A DNA stretch of 11,821 nucleotides from Laetiporus sulphureus 93-53. Its lineage: Eukaryota; Basidiomycota; Agaricomycetes; Polyporales; Laetiporaceae. The stretch covers positions 1,002,782 to 1,014,602 of the forward strand of contig NW_024468516.1 in the NCBI RefSeq assembly GCF_001632365.1, given 5' to 3'. The position numbers and the translations under genes are program-made. The number at the start of each line of letters is the position of its first letter. The stretch's first letter is position 1. Below the pieces are notes generated by a model that was not told where the DNA came from, did not search any database, and saw only the letters and a program-made list of their open reading frames with translations. This document shows, piece after piece, positions 1 to 6,982 of this stretch.

Positions 1-866
1 CCCTTGTGGCAGGCTTTTTATGTGGGATCATTTGTGCAGGTCACAAAAGCAGACTTGCCCTTAATTGGGTTAAGTGCTTTGGTGCTTTGTGACATCATAG
101 CTGTGACACTCAGCGTGTCGCTGAAGGCGTGCGACAAATTTGGGTGGGACTATTGTAACAAGGATGGGAAGGCGGGGCTTTGGGAGGGTACGCCGCATGA
201 ATTCTACAAGATGTTTGCGAGCGACAAGTATGTGGTGCATGGGAGCGACTCTCGGTCCATTGCCCTTTGTTGACTGAGTGTGTAGTCGGCAGACTTGTTC
301 TCGCTCATCCATGACCCGTGAGCATGGTGGAACAGGTAATTTAATCATTCGCTCAGCATTGTGATGCTAACGGCTGCCGCATAGGGAAACATTCGCAGTC
401 CAGAGCAACGACTTCATGATGACTGGCATCTGCGTTTACAAATGAACAGGGCCATTGACATTCAATCTCATCATGCAAGGTTGTTGCGACCAAGTTAACA
501 CTACAGCGTGCTCATTCTCAGGCAATGGCAACGACAACGACGATGCGGGGATTAAGACCAACACGGCAGGATTTGTGTCCGGTAAATGTGTACTCTCTTG
601 TTGTGTTGTGCTTGCAGATTGGTCGCAATGGAGTCTCTGAACTGTATTGTACTAGTGAATAGCAAATAATATGTTGTAACCATATGTTATTCGTTCACCC
701 AAAGTTTATAATTGCTACATAGTGCCCATATAAATTCCCAGCCAATCCGACAAATAATTGTGTCTAAATTGTAATCGCTTCGCATAGCTCCTGAGACATT
801 TGAAAGCTCTCAGCGGACACGACATGTAATCGATTGAGAACATCTCAACTGACCTGATGATGAATT
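1..866. other. Flanking DNA, no recognisable gene
   Basis: A reading frame runs open from the window edge to a stop at 271-273 (about 90 codons, no ATG near its start). It has no motif I recognise and could be the tail of an exon or chance. A second short frame (455-640) is also unremarkable. An imperfect hairpin lies at about 655-698. The last five bases, GAATT at 862-866, directly adjoin the start of an LTR and are the expected left target-site copy of the minus-strand LTR element. Nothing else is supported here. Confidence 0.4.
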
Positions 867-1234
867 TGATAAAGTAGCAGCAAGGCAGCATGGTGCAGCC
901 GCTTGACACTATGCAGTGAGGACTTAGTGGGCAAGGCTACAAGACACCCAGTGAAGGGGTCGAGTCTCTCAGTGGAGAAGTTCCTATAGATTGTGGTGTA
1001 GCTACCTGGTATATATATACATGTGGGTAAAGACCCCATATACCAGGTTTAGGACTCTGGTATCTACAGCCACTATTTACTTACATGGATGAGTAATACT
1101 ACAGTATCTAACACATGACCTGTGGCTGTGTGTACTGGCCAATGGCATATTACTCAGTGTCGTACGATACTCTATGAATATCATGATTAGTCAATGTCCT
1201 ATCGTACGATCCCTTGGGATTATATCATTGGACA
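867..1234 (-). repeat. 3' LTR of the minus-strand element
   Basis: Bases 867-1165 match 6983-7280 with about seven substitutions and two small indels. On the minus strand this LTR would start TGTCCAATG at 1234 and end TTTATCA at 867. The inner end is inferred, because copy 2 is cut off at 7280. 1234 is chosen because a purine-rich tract directly precedes it; the alternative end at 1183 gives a TGATA...TATCA pair but no adjacent purine tract. A TATA-like stretch lies at 1010-1024 on the minus strand inside a conserved hairpin. Left flank GAATT (862-866) is the candidate target-site copy. Confidence 0.7.
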
Positions 1235-1256
1235 TTGTCCTTCCATACCCTTCTTC
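1235..1256 (-). promoter_or_regulatory. Candidate polypurine tract
   Basis: On the minus strand this reads GAAGAAGGGTATGGAAGGAC followed by AA, then TGTCC at the proposed LTR start. A purine-rich run directly upstream of a 3' LTR is the site where plus-strand DNA synthesis starts in LTR retrotransposons. It is less uniform than many known tracts, so it is a candidate only. Confidence 0.45.
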
Positions 1257-1318
1257 ATACTGTGCTCTTCGCAGATTACACAAGGAATATGTTATTTCTT
1301 CAACACCCTCTCTTAATT

Positions 1319-1424
1319 GAGATAAGCACAGGATGTAACACTCTGTGGTGTTTACAGTTTCTATGGAATTGGAGATAAGCACAGGATGTAACACTCTGTG
1401 GTGTTTACAGTTTCTATGGAATTG
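1319..1424. repeat. 53-bp tandem duplication, two copies
   Basis: Copies at 1319-1371 and 1372-1424 are identical over 53 bp, beginning GAGATAAGCACAGGATG and ending CTATGGAATTG. Perfect identity suggests a recent duplication. Short frames that cross it are products of the repeat and are not treated as genes. Confidence 0.95.
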
Positions 1425-1518
1425 TTGACGAGTTTTATAAAACAAGTCTATCCGGGTGGGTTACTGATATGAAGAACTAAGGAGCAAGCGTACGAGTCTC
1501 CAAAGGTTTGGAATATTT

Positions 1519-1625
1519 TGAAACAAGTGTTTTGTTTCAAGGACAGTGTTTGCCCTGATGCAGTTTAAGGACTTGCTTCTGGTCATTTAGAGACAAGTAT
1601 TTATCTCAAGGGCAGGATTTGCCCT
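1519..1625. repeat. Hairpin-rich repeats, left group
   Basis: Two copies (1519-1556 and 1590-1625) of a motif made of a GAAACA...TGTTTC hairpin followed by GGACAGTGTTTGCCCT. They are linked by GATGCAGTTTAAGGACTTGC...GGTCATTTA, giving a unit of about 70 bp. Related copies occur at 4339-4380 and 5359-5569. In the second copy a GGGCA...TGCCC pair adds another small stem. Confidence 0.8.
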
Positions 1626-1639
1626 AGGAAGCAAGCGTA

Positions 1640-2001
1640 CACTGGGTGAAACAATCAATAATTTGAGGTAAAAGATGGTAAACATATTGAAGAAAAAGTT
1701 CAAATCTTTTAAGCATCTTCACTGTCAATTTGTAATAAAAGTATTTATAATATACTTAACATGTTTTGTTGTGAAAGATGATGAAAAGGTTGAAAGGGGA
1801 TTGGATGAAATATTAATAATCATTGCTTCAATCATTTTACAATCTTTCATACAAAACTATGATGAAAAATTTCAAAATCTTTCTTCACTCTTTTTTGATC
1901 AAAGATGATGAAAATATTGTGACTATGTCACACCCTTGTTTTCATATACTAAGCTAGTACTTAGATATGGAGGTTAATACTTAGGTCCAGATATTAGTAC
2001 T
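1640..2001 (+). repeat. Foldback left arm
   Basis: Inverted copy of 2346-2661 joined to 4272-4316. It runs from CACTGGGTGAAAC to ATATTAGTACT. Differences from the right arm are few and scattered, for example near 1646, 1671, 1676, 1700, 1733, 1915 and 1952. Such a long, nearly perfect arm should form a cruciform or a long double-stranded RNA if transcribed. Confidence 0.9.
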
Positions 2002-2345
2002 AGCATAGTACTAGCATAGTTTTAAGCTAGTACTAAGGTCCGCAGATCAGTACTAAGGTTTGAAGGTTAGTACTATGCTAGCACTAAGCTAGTACTAAAG
2101 TTCAAATGTTAGTACTATGCTAGTACTAAGTTGGCACTATGCTAGTACATACTAGGTTAGTACTAAGGTCTGAATGCTAGTACTATGCTTGTACTAAGAT
2201 CTAAATAATAGTACTGTGCTAGTACTATGCTATTACTAAGGTCTAAAGTTAGTACTATGCTAGTACTAAGGTCCAAATGCTAGTACTAAGCTAGTGCTAA
2301 AATGTAAAGATCAATGCTATGCTAGTACTAAGGCTTCAAGAGATA
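2002..2345. repeat. Palindromic tandem array in foldback centre
   Basis: Degenerate tandem units of about 30 bp follow the pattern TAGTACTATGCTAGTACTAAGG then TCYAAATG. The palindrome AGTACT occurs about 17 times between 1996 and 2350, often extended to TAGTACTA and preceded by GC. Unit length varies and some copies are decayed (for example AGTGCT or TGTACT). No open frame of interest crosses it. Confidence 0.85.
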
Positions 2346-2661
2346 GTACTAATATCTGGACCTAAGTATTAACCTCCATATCTTAGTACTAGCTTAGTAT
2401 ATGAAAACAAGGGTGTGACATAGTCACAACATTTTCATCATCTTTGATCAAAAAAGAGTGAAGAAAGATTTTGAAATTTTTCATCATAGTTTTGTATGAA
2501 AGATTGTAAAATGATTGAAGCAATGATTATTAATATTTCATCCAATCCCCTTTCAACCTTTTCATCATCTTTCACAACAAAACATGTTAAGTATATTATA
2601 AATACTTTTATCACAAATTGACAGTGAAGATGCTTAAATGATTTGAACTTTTTCTTCAATA
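2346..2661 (-). repeat. Foldback right arm, inner part
   Basis: Complement of the left arm from its inner end outwards. It breaks off at TTCTTCAATA, where the Tc1 element begins. The rest of the arm resumes at 4272. Confidence 0.9.
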
Positions 2662-2874
2662 CAGTGACCCACAAAACTGTTGATAAGATTGCTTACTTTG
2701 ACTTGTATGGTAAATATCTCCTCAATCACTGGGTCAAATAAATGCCATAAGAGCTCATGTGAAAGCCTATTATCATGGCTTTCCAATGCAGGTTTGTTTA
2801 TATTTTTAGCATATTTGGATCTCAAGATATTTGATACTCTTTGAGGGCCACTCTTATCAACAGTTTTGTGGCAC
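2662..2874 (+). repeat. Tc1 left terminal inverted repeat
   Basis: Matches the complement of 4057-4269 over 213 bp with scattered differences. Unusually, it also has inverted ends of its own: CCACAAAACTGTTGATAAG near the outer edge recurs in reverse as CTTATCAACAGTTTTGTGG at 2853-2871. Each such motif is a plausible transposase binding site. Confidence 0.9.
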
Positions 2875-3010
2875 ACACACAAGTTCTCACAATATTGTGA
2901 TTCTTGATATGTTGACAGGGTTCCTTGTGGAAATATTGATTGGATGATCATGTTTCAACATGAACAATGTACAAACAGCCATACACAACTCTTCATACTC
3001 AACCAACATC
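2875..3010 (+). other. Tc1 leader between repeat and transposase
   Basis: A spacer of 136 bp starting with a short CA run. It likely holds the transposase promoter and 5' leader, but I see no clear TATA box. An in-frame upstream ATG at 2960 would lengthen the protein by 17 residues. Confidence 0.4.
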
Positions 3011-4028
3011 ATGCCAAAAGCCGTTGCTACTGAAACTGTCAACCATGTCATCACTTTGCTTCAGAATGGCAAATTTCTTCGAGAAATTGAAGCTTTGACT
3101 GGGCTACACTATTTAACCATCAGTAAACTGCGCTCCACACACTGCTCCACCAATTCTAAGGCCAAAGGAGGGTGTCCTTCCCTTCTTACTACTGCCAATC
3201 TTCGCTATGCTACTTGACTCATCAGGACTGGCAAGGCTACCACATCTCCAGGTGTGGCCAGAACTCTTGCAAATGTTACTGGGAGGGTTGTCAATGCAGA
3301 GACAGTGTGAAGAGGGTTGAAGAAGGCAGGAATGAAGGCTGTAGTGAAGCAAAAAAGGCCTTTACTCTCTGCAAGGCATCAGAAGGAGAGGATGGACTTC
3401 ACTTTGGCTCACCAGTATTGGACTGTAGAGGACTGAAGAAGGGTGATATGGTCAGATGAGACAAAGATTAACAGGATGGGGTCAGATGGAAGGAAATGGG
3501 TGTGGAAAAAGCCAGGGGAGAGCCTCAGTGATAGGTTGGTGGAAGGGACTCAGAAGTTTGGAGGTGGATCCTTGATGATGTGGGGCTGTATGGGCGACGA
3601 TGGTGTGGGGTATGTCTGCAATATCGATGGCAGGATGGATGCAGACCTTTATGCAGCATTCTGGAGAATGAGCTGCAGAATAGCCTGGAGAATTGGGGCA
3701 AAACTGTGGAGAATGTGGTGTTCCAGCAAGACAATGACCCCAAGCACACCAGCAAGAAGGCCAAGGATTGGTTCAAAGACCATGATTTCAACACCATGCT
3801 ATGGCCCTCTCAATTACCAGATCTCAATCCCATAGAGAATTTGTGGGGTCACCTCAAAAAGAAGCTTGCAGAGTATCAGGAGCCACCAAAGGGAATTACT
3901 GAGTGTGGGAAAGGGTAGAGAAGGAATGGGAGGCTATTGGGAAGGAAGTGTGTCAGAATCTGGTTGAAAGTATGCCAAGGAGGGTGGATGCAGTTGTGAA
4001 GGCAAAGGGAGGCTATACCAAGTACTGA
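3011..4028 (+). pseudogene. Tc1 DD34E transposase, inactivated
   Basis: The transposase binds the element ends through N-terminal helix-turn-helix domains and cuts DNA with a DDE catalytic triad. The start MPKAVATETV at 3011 is chosen because family members usually begin this way. The first HTH covers roughly the first 50 residues. The catalytic residues are still legible: D in WSDETKI (3455-3457), D in QQDNDPKHT (3730-3732) and E in PDLNPIENLW (3835-3837), with exactly 34 residues between the last two. Damage: in-frame TGA at 3215, 3308 and 3434, a one-base loss near 3658 and another near 3904. The frame ends at TGA 4026-4028 after GGYTKY, a usual family C-terminus. The first two stops fit CGA to TGA changes and the third TGG to TGA. 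As it stands it cannot make a working enzyme. Confidence 0.95.
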
Positions 4029-4056
4029 AAGTATGAGTTTTGTAGAACCTGAATAT

Positions 4057-4269
4057 GTGTCACAAAACTGTTAATAAGAGTGGCCCTCAAAGAGTATCAA
4101 ATATCTTGGGATCAACATATGCTAAAACTATAATTAAAACTGCATTGGAGAGCCATGATAATAGGCTTTCAAATAAGCTCTTGTAACATTTATTTAGCCC
4201 AGTAGTTGAGGAGATATTTACCATACAAGTCGAAGTAAGCAATCTTATCAACAGTTTTGTGGGTCACTG
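4057..4269 (-). repeat. Tc1 right terminal inverted repeat
   Basis: Complement of the left repeat, ending CAGTTTTGTGGGTCACTG before TA. Its inner edge carries CACAAAACTGTTAATAAG (4061-4078), the reverse-oriented companion of the outer motif with one change. Confidence 0.9.
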
Positions 4270-4271
4270 TA

Positions 4272-4316
4272 TGTTTATCATCTTTCACCTCAAATTATTG
4301 ATTGCTTCACCCAGTG
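4272..4316 (-). repeat. Foldback right arm, outer end
   Basis: The 45 bp from TGTTTATCATC to TTCACCCAGTG match the complement of 1640-1684 with three differences. They show where the foldback ended before Tc1 split it. GTA follows at 4317-4319. Confidence 0.9.
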
Positions 4317-4338
4317 GTATGAGCTTTCGAGTTTTTAA

Positions 4339-4380
4339 GAAACATGAACCCGTGTATGTTTCAAGGACAGTGTTTGCCCT
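4339..4380. repeat. Hairpin repeat, copy right of the foldback
   Basis: GAAACAT...ATGTTTC hairpin followed by AAGGACAGTGTTTGCCCT. It matches 1519-1556, so copies of this repeat lie on both sides of the foldback insertion. Confidence 0.8.
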
Positions 4381-5358
4381 GTGTTCACAATATACCTTAG
4401 ATGAGCATGAGCATTGGCCACTACATCTGTCACGGCTAAGCTTTGTCACACGAGACATGACGTCCATGGGTGCTTCACACATGACCCGCTCATGGATGAC
4501 CTTTATACTGAGTGCCTTGTAAGGCCCCAGGGTCCCACTTGGAGCAGTGACTCAAGATCCAACATAAAAGGGTGGCGAGCCCCCTATCAGCCAATGGTAG
4601 GCAAAGGACAAGTGAGTGGCGATGAGCCTCACTGTCGAGCTGACTCAGGGATGAAGGGATGTGGCAAGCCACGATGGATGTGAGAAATAGATGAATAAGA
4701 CTGAGGGCTACCTCAGTCACATAGGGCATATATATACATGTGGGGCTGGACCCTGGTCACTCTAACTATGGTGTACCTACTGGAGTCCTAGCAAGCCACA
4801 TGCGCATATTATATAATGTGCTACAGCCAATAGCAATGTACCTCCTAGTAAATACTGTATGGTCATTGGTGTGCCATAGTCACATGCATAAGGCCATGGT
4901 CCGTGCAGCATTCCGTCAGTGTGCCGTCTCGGCCATGAGGTATAAGGCTGACCTCCTTACCAATCCAGACCTCGGTGTCCCGTGCCTATGCCCGAGCCTA
5001 TTTGAGCAGCTATCAGGATGTCATGTGCTTGGGCATCTCTTAAGGTCACGTGCCAGGGGTGCTTGATTGGGCGCTACCTTGTGGGTCACGTGATGTGTCG
5101 ATTGGCGCAGACAATCGATAAGATCCTTGAGCGCTTAGCTGATCATCAATGATGTCGCGTGGCTTTTGTGGCTGGCTTTGGTGACGCTGCTTGAGTCCAG
5201 TTACAGTAGGGCCTTCTGAATAGGGAAGTGCTAATATACTGTGACAACGTCTTTGGACATCAACATGGTCATCAACAAACATCATAAGATACTATAACAA
5301 GATATGAACCAGGCATAATAAAGTGAACACTGGCTAATCATCGTAGTGATTGCCAAAT
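4381..5358. other. Non-coding interior with an LTR-like fragment
   Basis: No gene is supported. On the minus strand, 4729-4741 reads ACATGTATATATA, the same TATA-like phrase as in the LTRs at 867-1234 and 7281-7481, and CTGAGG...CCTCAG (4701-4716) forms a small stem. Weak word matches to the minus-strand LTR continue to about 4860. This may be a diverged solo LTR of a related family, but I cannot fix its ends or a primer site. A 108-codon frame at 4740-5066 has no recognisable motif. Two CACGTG motifs lie 40 bp apart at 5047-5052 and 5087-5092. Confidence 0.3.
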
Positions 5359-5569
5359 GATGCTTGCAGTTTAACGACTTGTGTTAGGTCATTTAGAAAC
5401 AAGTGTTTTGTCTCAAGAACATTTGTTGCCCTGATGCAGTTTAACGACTTGCTCAGGTCATTTAGAAACAAGTGTTTTTTTTTTCAAGGACAGTATTTGC
5501 CCTCACTTCACTACAGTAATTAGAAACATGGATTTTGTTTCAGAGACAGCAAGCGTACAAGTCTGCCCT
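5359..5569. repeat. Hairpin-rich repeats, right group
   Basis: Two tandem units (5359-5432 and 5433-5503) each contain GCAGTTTAACGACTTG, GGTCATTTA, a GAAACAAGTGTTTT hairpin region and a terminal TTGCCCT. A partial third (5523-5569) keeps GAAACATGGATTTTGTTTC and then GCAAGCGTACAAGTCTGCCC. The second unit holds a T-run at the hairpin. They match the copies at 1519-1625 and 4339-4380. Confidence 0.85.
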
Positions 5570-6159
5570 AGTATATCTTATACTATGAAATATTTGATCG
5601 AGTGAAGATTTGTTATGTGAGATTTGATCGAATATCCTGGCAAGTCAAGTGTCAATGCACTTCTTCAGATTTGATAGCTCCACAATCTGGGTTGGCTTTA
5701 TTTGGTTTCTAATCATTTAAGGAAAACAGTGGTTCTTTGTGATGTAAGAACTAGTATAGATGCAATCTCTGTTGGCTTTCACTAGGCTCAGTTGGATTGT
5801 CTGTCTGCTTGCCTTCGCAGTATCCTATACTAATTTTCTGATTTAGAAATATCATTGTCAAGTGAGTGATGAGCTTGCTGCGACAGTGGAGTTTGTCAAC
5901 AACAGTCCACATCAACTTGAACTAGATATGGGTGACTGCCATAAATGTGATGCAGTTTAATTGTCATGCTCAGGACTAAATGTCGCATCAATCAATGTTA
6001 TAAGCTTTTAAAGGGCCTAAGTGGTCTGTCAAGATGCTAGCCGAGCCTTGAAAGATACTCGCATTACCATGAATATCTGATGACTAGTCAGATACTCGCA
6101 TGAAAAGACTAGTGTGTTCACTTGTCTACATGGTAAGCTTGATGTGCTTAATAGCACAC

Positions 6160-6218
6160 CCCCTAATCTATGATTGGGTTTGGGCTTGTGAGGAGCATCC
6201 CCTAATTTATGATTGGGT
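6160..6218. repeat. 20-bp direct repeat, period 39
   Basis: CCCCTAATCTATGATTGGGT (6160-6179) recurs at 6199-6218 with one C-to-T change. Confidence 0.85.
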
Positions 6219-6849
6219 GTTTTCTTTCCCTCAAATATTGTATTCAGTATGTTACTGATATACTATAGATATATTAGAGTTAACCTATGGTTCCTCATAT
6301 CTACATATATTTCCTTCATATCACCCCCACATTTCACAAGTCAGGTTCATCGTTGGGAGACCGTGTGGAATGTACAGCATAATGGCCATGTTGTCAAGCA
6401 ACAGAAGGGTGGGAGGGTGGAAAAAGAAAAAATAGTTTAATGACATTGCGGTCGTTGTACATTTCTATTGTGTGGATCGATGTCTAATGAATGTACAACA
6501 ATTTATCATCCAAATGGTGTCGATACTTGGTTGCATATTTGTGTGAACAATCCAGTTTCAAGTGTCAAGCACCTGTGTGGACCATTCTATGTAACCATAA
6601 TTTCACGAATAATTTTTCAAGAATTTTCATACAAGAATAATGCACGTATACAAAATCAATATGTATGAGGATAGTGTCGACATCAGTCTATGTCTGGAGG
6701 ATCAAATGGAGGGATAATTTGATATTTGTGTGTTCCTTTAGAAGGTACTAATCAACAAACATGTGTATTTTTATAGCGCCCATACAAGCACAAAATGCCC
6801 ATTTATTTTTATGCTTTCCCAATAAGGTACTTGTCATAAATAATGAATA

Positions 6850-6880
6850 TTATGGTTTCCCAATAGGGAAATACCATAAA
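6850..6880. repeat. Inverted repeat / hairpin
   Basis: TTATGGTTTCCC, an AATA loop and GGGAAATACCATAA form a near-perfect stem with a two-base bulge. The phrase TTTCCCAATA also occurs just upstream at 6815-6824, suggesting a partial local duplication. Confidence 0.7.
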
Positions 6881-6907
6881 TGGTAACTGGTCAGGTGACC
6901 TAGTTCC

Positions 6908-6947
6908 GAGCGCTTAAGAGCGCAGTTGAGCGCTAAAGAGCGCAGTT
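6908..6947. repeat. 20-bp tandem pair
   Basis: GAGCGCTTAAGAGCGCAGTT at 6908-6927 is followed directly by the same sequence with one change at 6928-6947. AGCGCT inside each copy is palindromic. It lies about 20 bp downstream (minus strand) of the primer-binding site, in the leader of the minus-strand element. Confidence 0.9.
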
Positions 6948-6969
6948 GCAAAGGTGTCAAGGTTGAAGC

Positions 6970-6982
6970 GGGGCTCATAACC
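6970..6982 (-). promoter_or_regulatory. Primer-binding site, half tRNA-iMet
   Basis: The minus strand reads GGTTATGAGCCCC immediately after LTR end TTTATCA. It is complementary to the anticodon arm of initiator tRNA-Met (GGGCTCATAACC around the CAT anticodon) rather than to the tRNA 3' end. Drosophila copia and yeast Ty5 are known to prime from such a cleaved half-tRNA. The identical 13 nt occur at the copia element in this window. Confidence 0.8.

Larger units (their letters stand above)
2662..4269 (+). mobile_element. Tc1/mariner element, decayed
   Basis: A 1608-bp element flanked by TA at 2660-2661 and 4270-4271. It has 213-bp terminal inverted repeats beginning CAGTGACCCACAAAACTG and a decayed DD34E transposase on the plus strand. 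Length, TA duplication and transposase type all fit the Tc1 family. It sits within the right arm of the foldback: sequence on either side joins to match the left arm around position 1684. A full copy elsewhere would be needed for mobility. Confidence 0.95.
1640..4316. mobile_element. Foldback element, split by a nested Tc1
   Basis: The left arm (1640-2001) and the right arm (2346-2661 plus 4272-4316) are inverted copies of each other, about 361 bp each with roughly seven mismatches. The ends are CACTGGGTGAAACAATC and its complement, each next to GTA (1637-1639 and 4317-4319), a possible 3-bp target duplication. The right arm is interrupted at a TA by the Tc1 element, and removing that insertion restores the match to the left arm. 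The 343-bp centre is a degenerate tandem array. No transposase of its own is visible. CACTG ends with 3-bp duplications recall CACTA/EnSpm elements, but other superfamilies are possible. The 77-codon frame present in each arm has no motif and is probably chance. Confidence 0.85.
5570..6969. other. Non-coding interior of the minus-strand LTR element
   Basis: Many short frames occur (for example at 6213-6440 and 6468-6668) but none has a motif. On the minus strand the stretch just downstream of the primer site (6969 towards 6600), where gag would be expected, has no gag-like frame. Local structure includes two 20-bp repeats at 6160-6218, a hairpin at 6850-6880 and a 20-bp tandem pair at 6908-6947, listed separately. 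I see nothing else of substance between 5570 and 6159 or between 6219 and 6810. Confidence 0.5.

Noticed and set aside
582..617. Intron-like GTAAAT...TTGCAG
   Set aside because: At 36 nt it is very short, no branch site is seen and the neighbouring frames have no recognisable content.
1675..1908. 77-codon frame present in both foldback arms
   Set aside because: AT-rich, no motif; occurs twice only because the arms are inverted copies.
2680..2720. CACTGGGTCAAAT in the Tc1 repeat (about 2726) resembling the foldback end CACTGGGTGAAAC
   Set aside because: Match is short and not at an element end; probably chance.
5047..5092. Two CACGTG motifs as a regulatory module
   Set aside because: Six-base palindromes with no nearby gene; easily chance.
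5046..5285. Minus-strand frame starting MMFVDDHVD as a reverse transcriptase remnant
   Set aside because: Only the VDD letters match; no other RT box in any frame nearby.
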